NCBI RefSeq assembly: GCF_003261175.1
Contig: NZ_QLNP01000098.1
Location: forward strand, 186,001-250,000
Source: Arthrobacter globiformis
GTDB lineage: Bacteria > Actinomycetota > Actinomycetes > Actinomycetales > Micrococcaceae
Direction of reading: 5' to 3'
DNA length: 64,000 bases
The notes beneath the pieces are model-generated. The model made no database searches. It was not told where the DNA came from and saw only the letters and a list, made by a program, of their open reading frames with translations. This document shows positions 1-7,889 of the stretch, piece by piece. The translations under genes and the position numbers were made by a program. Position 1 is the stretch's first letter. Every line of letters starts with the position of its first letter.

Positions 1-746
1 GACGGCAGCCTGTGCCGGCCGAGTGCCAGGGCGGTCAGCGCACCCGCGCCGAACTCCCAGGCCCGGACCGGTGTCACGAAATACGCCTGGTTCGGCGAGA
101 ACTCCGTCGTGAGCACCGAGGCCACTAGCCCGAGTGCCGTCACTGCGGCTATTCCGGCGAACACTACGGCGATTGCCGGTCTGTTGCGGCGGCCGGCCAG
201 CCAAAACAAGGCAATGAGCAGAAGCGGCCAGATGAGGTAGAACTGCTCCTCGACGGAGAGCGACCAGAAGTGCTGGGCCACCGTTGCTGATGACGTTGAC
301 GCCGAGTAATCGACGGATTTGGCCGCCAGCACCCAGTTTTCCGCATACAGGGCGCTGGCGAGGATTTCTCGTGCTGTGTCTTCCCAGCGCGAGAAGGGCA
401 GCCACACCATGGCGGCGAGGAGCGACACGGTCAGGACCAGGAAGGCCGCCGGAAGCAGTCGCCGGATCCTGCGGGCATAGAACGAAGCCAGGCGGATCCG
501 GCCGGTTGCCAGGAGTTCCTTCAGCAGGTGCGAGGTAATCAGGAACCCGGAGATCACGAAGAAGACGTCAACCCCGACGTAGCCTCCGGTTAGTTCCTTG
601 GGCCACAGGTGGTTCAGGACGACCAAGGACACGGCAAGGGCGCGCAGCGCCTGGATGTCAGGCCGGAACGACGGTCTGCGCCGGAGCCCTGCACCCGCGA
701 CTGTCCCGGCCGCAGCCCCACCCCGCGCCTGCTGGACGATGCTCAT
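1..746 (-). CDS. Acyltransferase 3 family membrane protein (partial, C-terminus outside window)
   Basis: The frame stays open from an ATG at 746 to the window edge, giving about 248 residues. The protein would transfer an acyl group, often acetyl, onto an exported sugar or cell-wall polymer across the membrane, as OafA/YrhL-type proteins do. Visible support is the family N-terminus (RPDIQALRALAVSLVVLNHL, with a candidate catalytic His at residue 46), the GGYVGVDVFFVISGFLIT segment and the SVEEQFYLIWPLLL motif. Several hydrophobic segments are present. An AAGGAAC ribosome-binding site lies just upstream of the ATG. The usual family length is 350-700 residues, so a C-terminal SGNH domain cannot be excluded. 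The acceptor substrate cannot be read from the sequence. Confidence 0.85.
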   Translation of the reverse strand, partial: MSIVQQARGGAAAGTVAGAGLRRRPSFRPDIQALRALAVSLVVLNHLWPKELTGGYVGVDVFFVISGFLITSHLLKELLATGRIRLASFYARRIRRLLPAAFLVLTVSLLAAMVWLPFSRWEDTAREILASALYAENWVLAAKSVDYSASTSSATVAQHFWSLSVEEQFYLIWPLLLIALFWLAGRRNRPAIAVVFAGIAAVTALGLVASVLTTEFSPNQAYFVTPVRAWEFGAGALTALALGRHRLP

Positions 747-875
747 GAGTTCCTTTTTGCCGAGGGTAGGACGGAAAGTGCCTTGCTGATTTTGCCATGC
801 CGTCCGGTTCTGCCGAAGTTGGGGCAGGGCACGGCGTAACGGAGGGCCCGCCTAGGGGAACACCGCCGGACGCAG

Positions 876-924
876 GGAACCCCGCCGCGGCTGTGAACGG
901 GTCACTGTGCCGCGGCGGGGTTCC
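876..924. terminator. Hairpin downstream of catalase
   Basis: A perfect 15-bp inverted repeat (876-890 against 910-924) with a 19-nt loop lies 19 bp beyond the catalase stop codon. It has no clear U-tract on either strand, so termination is likely but not certain. It separates the catalase from the acyltransferase on the same strand. Confidence 0.6.
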
Positions 925-942
925 TGTTGCTATCTGGTGCTG

Positions 943-2442
943 TTAGCCGATCTTGTTGGCGGCTTCGGCCTCGGAGAGGGGAGCTGCGCCGAGGTTGGCG
1001 CGAAGCTTCGCTCCGAGTTCGGCGTCAACGTTGGTCCAGTACTGGATGGCGCGTTCCTTGATGCCGGGGCTCTTGACGCCGCCCACGGCACCGGTGATGG
1101 TGTCCAGGAAGCGGGCCTTTTCGGCGTCGTTGTAAACCTCGCGGTACAGCGCGCCGGCCTGGACGAAGTCGCTGTCCTCGGCGTGCAGGGAGTGCGCAGC
1201 GTGCGTCAGCTCGCCGTCGTTCTCCCAGCCGCCGGCCGGGCTCTGCGGCTCAACGGCGGCGGGGCCGCCGAACGTGTTCGGTGCGTAGACCGGAACCGAA
1301 GGAGCGTTGAACAGGAAGCGTCCCGCGCCGTCCTGGCTGTAGTTGTTGGCCTGGCTCTTGGGCTGGTTCACCGGGATCTGGGCGTGGTTGGTGCCCACGC
1401 GGTAGCGGTGTGCGTCCGCGTAGGAGAAGATCCGGGCCTGGAGCATCTTGTCCGGGGACGCGGCGATGCCGGGCACGAAGTTCGACGGCGCGAAGGTGGC
1501 CTGCTCGATCTGCGCGAAGTAGTTCTCCGGGTTTCGGTTCAGCTCCATGGTGCCGACCTTGATCAGCGGGTAGTCCGCGTGCGGCCAGACCTTGGTCAGG
1601 TCGAACGGGTTGAAGCGGTAGGTCTTTGCGTCCTCGTACGGCATGACCTGGACGTGCAGGTCCCACGACGGGAGGTTGCCGGCTTCGATGTTCTCGTGCA
1701 GGTCGCGGATGTAGAAGTCCGCGTCCGAGCCGGCGAGGGCTTCGGCTTCTTCCCCCGTGATGGACTTGACGCCCTGGTTGGACTTGAAGTGGTACTTGAC
1801 CCAGAACCGCTCGCCCTCGGCGTTGATCCACTGGTAGGTGTGCGAGCCGTAGCCCTGCATTTCGCGCCAGGACGCGGGCAGGCCGCGGTCACCCATCAGC
1901 CAGGTGACCTGGTGTGCGGACTCGGGGGAGAGGGTCCAGAAGTCCCACTGCATGTCGGCATCGCGCAGGTGCGATCCGGGCAGGCGCTTCTGGGAGTGGA
2001 TGAAGTCCGGGAACTTGATGCCGTCGCGGATGAAGAACACCGGGGTGTTGTTGCCAACGAGGTCGTAGTTGCCCTCGGAGGTGTAGAACTTCACCGCGAA
2101 ACCGCGGGGGTCCCGCCAGGTGTCGGGGGAGCCGCTCTCGCCGGCGACGGAGGAGAAACGGATCAGCATCTCGGTCTCCACGCCCGGCTGCAGGAACGCG
2201 GCCTTGGTGTACTTGGAGATGTCCTCGGTGGTCTTGAACGTGCCGAACGCACCGCCGCCCTTGGCGTGCACCACACGCTCCGGAACCCGCTCGCGGTTGA
2301 ACTGGGCGAGCTTCTCCACCAGGTAGTGGTCCGTGAGGATGATCGCGCCGTCGGCGCCGACAGCCTTGGAATGGGCATCGGACGTCACCGGGGCGCCGGA
2401 CTGCGTGGTGGACACGGCAGGCGCAGAGATGTTCGAAGTCAT
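943..2442 (-). CDS. katA: Catalase (monofunctional, heme, small-subunit clade)
   Basis: This 499-residue enzyme dismutates hydrogen peroxide to water and oxygen in the cytoplasm. The catalytic His is residue 59 in [14 protein letters not shown], the distal Asn is in [12 protein letters not shown] (131-132), and the heme-ligating Tyr is residue 341 in [14 protein letters not shown]. Length matches the small-subunit clade 3 catalases, with no C-terminal flavodoxin-like domain. It starts 34 bp after the stop of the Fur-family gene on the same strand, so the two are probably one operon. That arrangement suggests the regulator controls catalase in response to peroxide or metal. A strong hairpin follows the gene. 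Confidence 0.97.
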   Translation of the reverse strand: MTSNISAPAVSTTQSGAPVTSDAHSKAVGADGAIILTDHYLVEKLAQFNRERVPERVVHAKGGGAFGTFKTTEDISKYTKAAFLQPGVETEMLIRFSSVAGESGSPDTWRDPRGFAVKFYTSEGNYDLVGNNTPVFFIRDGIKFPDFIHSQKRLPGSHLRDADMQWDFWTLSPESAHQVTWLMGDRGLPASWREMQGYGSHTYQWINAEGERFWVKYHFKSNQGVKSITGEEAEALAGSDADFYIRDLHENIEAGNLPSWDLHVQVMPYEDAKTYRFNPFDLTKVWPHADYPLIKVGTMELNRNPENYFAQIEQATFAPSNFVPGIAASPDKMLQARIFSYADAHRYRVGTNHAQIPVNQPKSQANNYSQDGAGRFLFNAPSVPVYAPNTFGGPAAVEPQSPAGGWENDGELTHAAHSLHAEDSDFVQAGALYREVYNDAEKARFLDTITGAVGGVKSPGIKERAIQYWTNVDAELGAKLRANLGAAPLSEAEAANKIG

Positions 2443-2476
2443 CTTTCTCCTATTAGTTGGTTTTCGACTTTGTCGA

Positions 2477-2950
2477 TTATTTGTCAGTTACGTTTGAAGC
2501 AAGTTTTTGGGTCCGCTGGCACTCTCCGCAGATCCCCTGGTACATGACATCCGCGATCTGGATGGTCATGGGGTGGGAATCCTCGCTCCAGTGCGGGGTC
2601 AGGCACGGGGCATGGCCGACAGCGCAGTCGACGTCCTCCACCCGGCCGCAGCTGATGCAGATCGCGTGGTGGTGGTTGTCGCCCACTCGCGTCTCATACA
2701 GCGCCGGGGAATGCGGAGGTTCGAATCTGCGCAGCATCTGCAGGTCCGTCAGATCACCCAGCACCACGTACACGGACTGCGCCGTCAGTTCCGGCAGTTC
2801 CTCGCGGGCGGCCGCCAGGATATTTTCCGCCGGGGAGTGCGGGTGATGCTCGACGGCGGCCAGCACCGCCAGCCGCTGCTTGGTCACCCGGCGGCCGTGG
2901 GCGCGCAGGGCCGCGGCCCATGCTTCGTGGCTTTCCGGGTGATCGGTCAT
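2477..2950 (-). CDS. Fur-family regulator, probable peroxide sensor of the catalase operon
   Basis: A 157-residue Fur-family repressor with an N-terminal winged helix (about 10-85) and a C-terminal dimerisation and metal domain. Two structural-zinc pairs are visible, C98-x2-C101 and C141-x2-C144, and a His cluster at 93-95 belongs to the regulatory metal site. Fur proteins placed directly upstream of a catalase gene (CatR, FurA and PerR types in actinobacteria) are usually peroxide-sensing repressors, so PerR-like function is inferred from context. The gene is divergent from an MFS exporter. A Fur-box-like palindrome at 2967-2989 lies 16 bp upstream of the start, which suggests autoregulation. 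Iron or zinc sensing is the alternative. Confidence 0.9.
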   Translation of the reverse strand: MTDHPESHEAWAAALRAHGRRVTKQRLAVLAAVEHHPHSPAENILAAAREELPELTAQSVYVVLGDLTDLQMLRRFEPPHSPALYETRVGDNHHHAICISCGRVEDVDCAVGHAPCLTPHWSEDSHPMTIQIADVMYQGICGECQRTQKLASNVTDK

Positions 2951-2966
2951 GACTCCATTGAAACAC

Positions 2967-2989
2967 TTATTTTGACTAGATCACAATAA
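2967..2989. promoter_or_regulatory. Fur/PerR-type operator in divergent promoter region
   Basis: A 23-bp interrupted palindrome has half-sites TTATT-n-TGA and TCA-n-AATAA (8 of 11 positions paired). It resembles Fur/PerR boxes and is the only A+T-rich stretch between the Fur-family gene and the MFS gene. A possible plus-strand -35 (TTGACT, 2972-2977) lies inside it. I infer that the Fur-family protein binds here and may control both divergent genes. Confidence 0.65.
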
Positions 2990-3026
2990 GGTGGGACTAA
3001 GTTTCTGATGGGATTAGAGTTGCCGG

Positions 3027-4298
3027 GTGGGAAAACTTCTGGCCGACATCACGCCGCTGCGCGAGAGCCCGGATTTCCGGCGGCTCTGGCTGGGCTCGGC
3101 GGTCTCGAACGTGGGCAGCCAGCTCACCCTCGTGGCGGTGGGCCTGGAAGTGTACCGGCTGACCCAGGACAGCCTGTACGTCGGGCTGCTCAGCATCTTT
3201 GCCCTGGTGCCGCTGGTGGTGGGCGGCCTCCTGGGCGGGTCCATCGCCGACTCCCATGACCGCCGGACAGTGGCGCTTTTATCGTCCGCCGTGCTGTGGC
3301 TGACCACCGGCGGGCTCGCCCTCCAGGCCTGGCTGCAGGTGGGCAATGTGTGGCTGCTGTACGCCCTCGTGGCCGTGCAAAGCGGGGCGCAGGCGATCAA
3401 CCAGCCTGCCCGCAGCGCCATCATTCCCGCGCTGTTGCGGAAAGAGCTCCTGCCGGCCGCCAACGCACTCAGCATGATCACCATTGGCCTGTCCATGACG
3501 GCCGGGCCGCTGTTGGCCGGTGTCCTGGTAGCCAGCGTCGGCTTCGGCTGGACGTACACGCTGGATGTTGTCAGTTTCATCTTTGCCTTCTGGGCCCTGC
3601 TGAAGCTTCCACCCATGCCGCCGGGCGAGAAAGCGGGGCGGGCCGGAATGCGGTCCGTGGTGGAGGGCTTCCGGTTCCTGGGCACGCGGCCCAACCTGCG
3701 GATGACCTTCATCCTCGACCTCATCGCGATGATCCTGGCCCAGCCGCGTGCACTGCTGCCGGCCATCGGCGCCCTCATGATCGGCGGCGGGGAAACCACA
3801 GTGGGCATCCTGCTGGCGGCCGTGGCGGTGGGCGCCTTCCTCGCCGGGCTCTTTTCCGGTCCGCTGGGTGCCGTCCGGCGGCAGGGGACAGCTGTGGTGT
3901 GGTCCGTCATGGGCTGGGGTGCCTCGTTTGCGGCGTTCGGACTCGTGGTGGTGCTGGCCGGGCGGTCCGGCTCCGGCGGCGTTACCTTCTGGCTGATCCC
4001 GGCAGCCCTCTGCTGCGCCCTGGCGGGCATTGCCGACTCGGTGAGTGCCGTATTCCGCACCACCATCCTGCAGGCTGCGACCCCGGACTACCTTCGCGGG
4101 CGACTGCAGGGGGTTTTCATTGTGGTGGTGGCCGGCGGGCCGCGCCTGGGCGACATGCTGGCAGGCGGCGGCACTAAAATTCTTAGTGAGGGCTGGGTCC
4201 TGCTGCTCGGCGGCATCCTGTGCATCGTGGTGGCCTGGATAGTGGCGCGGTGGCAATCCGGCTTCCTCGAGTACGACGCGCGGAATCCCGTTCCGTAG
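3027..4298 (+). CDS. MFS exporter, EntS-like
   Basis: A 423-residue major facilitator with about 12 hydrophobic segments, starting at a GTG. The N-terminus (LRESPDFRRLWLGSAVSNVGSQL) and the loop after helix 2 (GGSIADSHDRR) match the subfamily that contains the enterobactin exporter EntS and many multidrug exporters. It is divergent from the Fur-family regulator, 76 bp away, across a Fur-box-like palindrome. Control by metal or peroxide, and possibly siderophore export, is therefore plausible but unproven. No siderophore biosynthesis genes are in the window. No good ribosome-binding site precedes the GTG, so the transcript may be leaderless or nearly so. Confidence 0.85.
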   Translation: MGKLLADITPLRESPDFRRLWLGSAVSNVGSQLTLVAVGLEVYRLTQDSLYVGLLSIFALVPLVVGGLLGGSIADSHDRRTVALLSSAVLWLTTGGLALQAWLQVGNVWLLYALVAVQSGAQAINQPARSAIIPALLRKELLPAANALSMITIGLSMTAGPLLAGVLVASVGFGWTYTLDVVSFIFAFWALLKLPPMPPGEKAGRAGMRSVVEGFRFLGTRPNLRMTFILDLIAMILAQPRALLPAIGALMIGGGETTVGILLAAVAVGAFLAGLFSGPLGAVRRQGTAVVWSVMGWGASFAAFGLVVVLAGRSGSGGVTFWLIPAALCCALAGIADSVSAVFRTTILQAATPDYLRGRLQGVFIVVVAGGPRLGDMLAGGGTKILSEGWVLLLGGILCIVVAWIVARWQSGFLEYDARNPVP

Positions 4299-4338
4299 CG
4301 GCCGTGCCGGTTCCGACTTCTGAGCTGTGGAGGCAGAT

Positions 4339-5208
4339 GTGCACAATCACCACAACGGACTGAAAACGGCGGCGCTGTTCGGCGTGCTGTGGGCGATCCT
4401 GTTGGGCCTGGGTGCCCTGATTGCCGCCAATACCCGCAGCTCCGCCCCGATCCTGATCATGGCGCTGATCGGCGTGGGGACCACGGCCTACGGCTACTGG
4501 AACAGCGACAAGATCGCGCTCCGCTCCATGCAGGCGTACCCCGTCTCCGAAGCCCAGGCGCCGCAGCTGTACCAGATGGTCCGTGAGCTCTCCGCCCGCG
4601 CCAGCCAGCCGATGCCGCGGATTTACGTCTCGCCCACCATGGCGCCCAACGCCTTCGCCACCGGGCGGAACCCGCAAAACGCTGCAGTCTGCTGCACGGA
4701 GGGGATCCTGCAGCTCCTCACCCCGCGGGAACTGCGCGGCGTCCTCGGCCACGAGCTCATGCACGTCTACAACCGCGACATCCTGACCTCGTCCGTCGCG
4801 GCGGCGGTGGCCGGCGTCATCACCTCGGTGGGGCAGATGCTGCTGTTCTTTGGCGGTGGGGACAGGCGCAACTCGAACCCGCTGGCCCTCATTGCCATGG
4901 CCCTGTTGGCACCGGTGGCCGCTTCGCTGATCCAGGTGGCCATCTCCCGGACCAGGGAGTACGACGCCGACGAGGACGGTTCGCAGCTCACCGGCGATCC
5001 GCTGGCACTCGCCTCCGCCCTGCGTAAGATCCACCAGGGCGTCCAGGTCGCACCGCTGCCGCAGGACCAGCGGCTGGTCAACGCCTCGCACCTGATGATC
5101 GCCAATCCGTTCCGAGGCGGCGGGCTCAGCAAGCTCTTCGCGACGCACCCGCCGATGCAGGACCGCATCAGCCGCCTGGAGCGGATGGCGGGCCGGCCGC
5201 TCAGCTGA
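4339..5208 (+). CDS. htpX: Membrane zinc metalloprotease HtpX (M48B)
   Basis: HtpX is a membrane protease that degrades misfolded membrane proteins. The 289-residue protein has N-terminal transmembrane segments (about 10-30 and 37-53), the zinc motif HELMH (H138, E139, H142), two further hydrophobic segments and the third zinc ligand E207 in TREYDADEDG. I chose the GTG at 4339, which gives MHNHHNGLKTAAL, because GGAGG lies 5 nt upstream. An in-frame GTG at 4327 would overlap that site. The gene is 40 bp after the MFS gene on the same strand and convergent with the GNAT gene. Confidence 0.93.
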   Translation: MHNHHNGLKTAALFGVLWAILLGLGALIAANTRSSAPILIMALIGVGTTAYGYWNSDKIALRSMQAYPVSEAQAPQLYQMVRELSARASQPMPRIYVSPTMAPNAFATGRNPQNAAVCCTEGILQLLTPRELRGVLGHELMHVYNRDILTSSVAAAVAGVITSVGQMLLFFGGGDRRNSNPLALIAMALLAPVAASLIQVAISRTREYDADEDGSQLTGDPLALASALRKIHQGVQVAPLPQDQRLVNASHLMIANPFRGGGLSKLFATHPPMQDRISRLERMAGRPLS

Positions 5209-5253
5209 GCACCGCCGTCGTACGTCCTTTGTCGCCTGATACGGTTCGCCTCG

Positions 5254-5712
5254 TCAAGCCAGCGTGCGGGCGTAGCAGACGGACAGCGGCGCGCCGGCGT
5301 AGGGCCCGAAGTTGTCGATCAGGCGGTAGCCCTCACGCTCATAGAAGCGGATGGCATCGGGCTGGGCTGTGCCGGTTTCCAGCTTGAGCTCGGTCAGGCC
5401 CAGGCGGGCGGCCTCGGCTTCCAAGCTCCGCAGAACTGCCGTGGCCGCGCCGCTTCCGCGGTGGCCGGGCAGCACGAACATCCTCTTGATCTCAGCGGAC
5501 GCGGCGTCGAGCCGGCGAAGTGCGCCGCAGGCAACGGCTGCCCCCTCGTGGTTCCGGGCCACCAGGAACAGGGTGATGTCCCCGGCGCTGGGCGCGGAAC
5601 CCGGCTCGTGGTCGTCGCTGCCGTAGCGGGCATCCAGTTCAGCCCGCTGCATGGCGCGGAGCCTGACGCCGTCCTCGGCGTCCCACGGCTCGGGACTGAC
5701 CGCGAAGCTCAT
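5254..5712 (-). CDS. GNAT family N-acetyltransferase
   Basis: A 152-residue acetyltransferase of unknown substrate. The acetyl-CoA pyrophosphate loop is visible in IKRMFVLPGHRGSGAATAVL, followed by the GNAT C-terminal motif PDAIRFYEREGYRLIDNFGPY. The start at 5712 is preferred because AAAGGA lies about 7 nt upstream. An in-frame ATG at 5760 would run into the terminator hairpin of the upstream gene. It may be transcribed with read-through from yajQ or from its own promoter. Confidence 0.88.
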   Translation of the reverse strand: MSFAVSPEPWDAEDGVRLRAMQRAELDARYGSDDHEPGSAPSAGDITLFLVARNHEGAAVACGALRRLDAASAEIKRMFVLPGHRGSGAATAVLRSLEAEAARLGLTELKLETGTAQPDAIRFYEREGYRLIDNFGPYAGAPLSVCYARTLA

Positions 5713-5761
5713 GTCCTGTCCTTTCGTGGCTCGGCCCACGTCGGTTGTCGCAGGATGCACA

Positions 5762-5802
5762 AACGGGCCGGGGACATGCGGTGGGCGTGTCCCCGGCCCG
5801 TT
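5762..5802 (-). terminator. Intrinsic terminator after yajQ
   Basis: A perfect 15-bp stem (5762-5776 against 5788-5802) with an 11-nt loop lies 9 bp past the yajQ stop. On the minus strand it ends in a short T-run. It ends yajQ transcription before the GNAT gene. Confidence 0.8.
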
Positions 5803-5811
5803 GACGTTTTC

Positions 5812-6303
5812 TTAGCTGCGGAAGTTAACGAACTGAAGGTCGGCCTCGTCGAAGTCCTTCAGGAGGGCCATGGTGGCTTGCAGGTCGTCGCGGGACTTGG
5901 AGGTGACGCGGAGTTCGTCGCCCTGGATCTGGGACTTGACGGATTTCGGGGCCTCGTCGCGGATGAGCTTGTTGATCTTCTTGGCGAGGTCCTGCGCGAT
6001 GCCTTCCTTGATGGAGGCCTCCAGCCGGTACTCCTTGCCCGACGCGTACGGTTCGCCGGTGTCCAGTGACTTGAGTGAGATGCCGCGGCGGATGAGCTTG
6101 GACTGCAGCACGTCCAGCACGGCCAGGACGCGCTCCTCGGAGTTCGCCTTCATTAGGATCTTCTCGCCGCTGAAATCTACCTCGGCGCCGACGCCCTTGA
6201 AGTCGTACCGCTGGGCGAGTTCTTTCTGCGCCTGGTTCAGCGCGTTGGCCACCTCCTGCTTGTCTACCTTGCTTACGACGTCGAATGTGGACTCGCCTGC
6301 CAT
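5812..6303 (-). CDS. YajQ family nucleotide-binding protein
   Basis: A 163-residue protein of the UPF0234/YajQ family, exactly the typical length. Members bind nucleotides; some bind c-di-GMP in proteobacteria, but this is not shown for actinobacteria. Signature segments are the N-terminal STFDVVSKVD, AQRYDFKGVGAEVDF, and the C-terminal VKSQIQGDELRVTSKSRDDLQ. The start at 6303 is supported by AAAGGAG 5 nt upstream and by the family N-terminus. A longer in-frame extension to 6414 lacks family similarity. A strong hairpin follows the stop. Confidence 0.92.
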   Translation of the reverse strand: MAGESTFDVVSKVDKQEVANALNQAQKELAQRYDFKGVGAEVDFSGEKILMKANSEERVLAVLDVLQSKLIRRGISLKSLDTGEPYASGKEYRLEASIKEGIAQDLAKKINKLIRDEAPKSVKSQIQGDELRVTSKSRDDLQATMALLKDFDEADLQFVNFRS

Positions 6304-6502
6304 GACTCTCCTTTGCTGGTGCCTGCGTCGCCCGGGCGTTGAGGCTCCGGGCAGGGTGCGGATATCTGGCTTCCAGCGTAGTACGGATGGCGGGGAAGTG
6401 AACGTGGGCAGCATTCACAGTTCACTCATAGCCAAGTCATGGCGGGAACGAAGTTTTGGCGCCCAGAGTTGTAGCAGTTGGAAGCCGCTCGGAAGGAAAG
6501 CA

Positions 6503-6757
6503 ATGTCCCACAAGGCCGTCCGCTACGTCACCAGGTCCACGGCCGCAGCCGCCGGAACCATCGCCACTGCCGCGTCGTCCGTGGCCGCCGCCGCAGTGGC
6601 CGCGTCGATCATCCTCAGCCCCGTCGCCGATGCCTCAACCCGGCTGGAGGGAGTGCAGGCGGATCTCCAGCGGGCGGTGCAGCTCAACCAGATCACCGAG
6701 GAGCAGGCCCTGCGGTTCGAGGCAAAGCTGGCGGGTCGGATCCTCGGTGAAGCCTGA
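6503..6757 (+). CDS. Small Ala-rich protein with N-terminal hydrophobic segment
   Basis: An 84-residue frame with a strong GGAAGGAAAG ribosome-binding site just upstream of its ATG. Residues 1-12 are basic, 13-40 are an Ala-rich hydrophobic stretch, and 44-84 form a predicted amphipathic helix rich in Gln, Glu and Leu. It looks like a small exported or membrane-anchored protein with a helical soluble tail. I do not recognise a family. It is divergent from yajQ and precedes tRNA-Tyr. Coding is supported by the ribosome-binding site and by codon bias like that of its neighbours. Confidence 0.65.
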   Translation: MSHKAVRYVTRSTAAAAGTIATAASSVAAAAVAASIILSPVADASTRLEGVQADLQRAVQLNQITEEQALRFEAKLAGRILGEA

Positions 6758-6871
6758 TTTTCTGCGGATTTCCGGCTGCGGATCCCCGATTTTATTCTTC
6801 GGCAGAAGTTCTGTAAGGTTGTCTTGCCGCGGTGATGGAAACAAAGCCGTGGTGATCTTCTTTTGAAGTTC

Positions 6872-6953
6872 GGCAGATTACCCGAGCGGCCAAAGGGGGC
6901 TGACTGTAAATCAGCTGGCAACGCCTACGGGGGTTCGAATCCCTCATCTGCCA
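6872..6953 (+). tRNA. tRNA-Tyr (anticodon GTA)
   Basis: An 82-nt type II tRNA with acceptor GGCAGAT pairing with ATCTGCC, anticodon GTA at 6906-6908 in a 7-nt loop, a long variable arm and the T-loop TTCGAAT. The 3' CCA is not encoded after the discriminator base. A terminator hairpin follows 8 nt later. Confidence 0.96.
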
Positions 6954-6960
6954 CATTGGA

Positions 6961-7000
6961 AAGACCTCCGGAACCTACTGGTTCCGGGGGTCTTTTGCTT
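6961..7000 (+). terminator. Intrinsic terminator after tRNA-Tyr
   Basis: A 15-bp stem (one G-U) with a TACT loop spans 6961-6994 and is followed by TTTTGCTT. Confidence 0.9.
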
Positions 7001-7058
7001 ATCCGGCTCTGGCCCCAGGCCGGGCCTACCGCTCACTGGATACTCAGCCCTGCCTCAA

Positions 7059-7794
7059 TTACGGGGCTAGGTCGCGCCGGAGTTCGGCGATCTCGCGCCG
7101 GAGGGCGGCCACCTCGGCGGCCAGTTCACCCACCTCCGTCAGTACCGGCTGTTCTGCCGATTCGGCAGCTGCCACAGATGTCTCTTCGACCCGCTGGACC
7201 AGCCACGAGGCAATGGAGGCCGTCACCACGCCCAGGACCGCGATGCCGCTCATCATCAGCGCCGCCGCGACCATGCGGCCCAGGGGAGTGACCGGGTACA
7301 TGTCGCCGTAGCCCACGGTGGTGATGGTGGCCACGGCCCACCACACAGCGTCGCCGAAGGTAAGGATCTTGGCGTCGGGAGCCGACTGCTCGACGTCGAG
7401 CACGGCCAGGGCACCCACGAACACCAGCAGGGCAGCGGAAGCGGCCACGTAGGTGACCACCCCTGCCGCGCAGTGTTTCACCCACTGTCCGGTGAAGCAC
7501 CGACAGCAGGGTCACCAGGCGGAGCAGCCGAAGCGGGCGGAAGAACGGCAGGGCGACGATCAGCAGCTCGTGCAGGTTGCGGACAAACCAGCGCCTGCGG
7601 TCCTCGGCCAGCCAGAGGTTGGCCGCGTAGTCCAGCGCGAAAACGCCCCAGGTGAGCCACAGGGTGGCCTCGAGCCACTCGGCTCCCCGCCCCTCCGTCC
7701 TGCCGACCACCTGCCACGCGTACGCCGCCAGGAACACAATGGCCGTCCCCATCAGTGGCCATTCGGCAAGGTCCCGGTAGCGTTGCTGCGTCAT
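7059..7794 (-). pseudogene. Voltage-gated-like potassium channel, interrupted by a +1 frameshift
   Basis: The two halves of one channel lie in different frames. The first half, from ATG 7794, encodes S1-S4-like segments, ending in FRPLRLLRLVTLLSVLHRT. The second half encodes S5, the pore TITTVGYGDMYP and S6, then a coiled-coil tail (EVGELAAEVAALRREIAELR). Dropping one G from the G4 run read on the minus strand (plus positions 7460-7463) joins them as a continuous protein of about 244 residues. As given, translation from 7794 loses the pore and no full channel is made. The cause may be a real inactivating mutation, a phase-variable homopolymer or a sequencing error. The start codon is a best guess. 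Confidence 0.85.
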
Positions 7795-7889
7795 GGCCAC
7801 GATCTTACGGGCGGCCTTGCGTGCAGGCCCCGTTAGTCCGCCCGGGATCCCGTCGGTGTCCGGGCCGGGCTTCGTACCCCGGTCACCGG

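Noticed and set aside
907-2547. A 546-codon plus-strand frame over the catalase gene
   Set aside because: It lies antisense to katA, is Val/Gly/Arg-rich with no family features, and is a product of high G+C codon bias.
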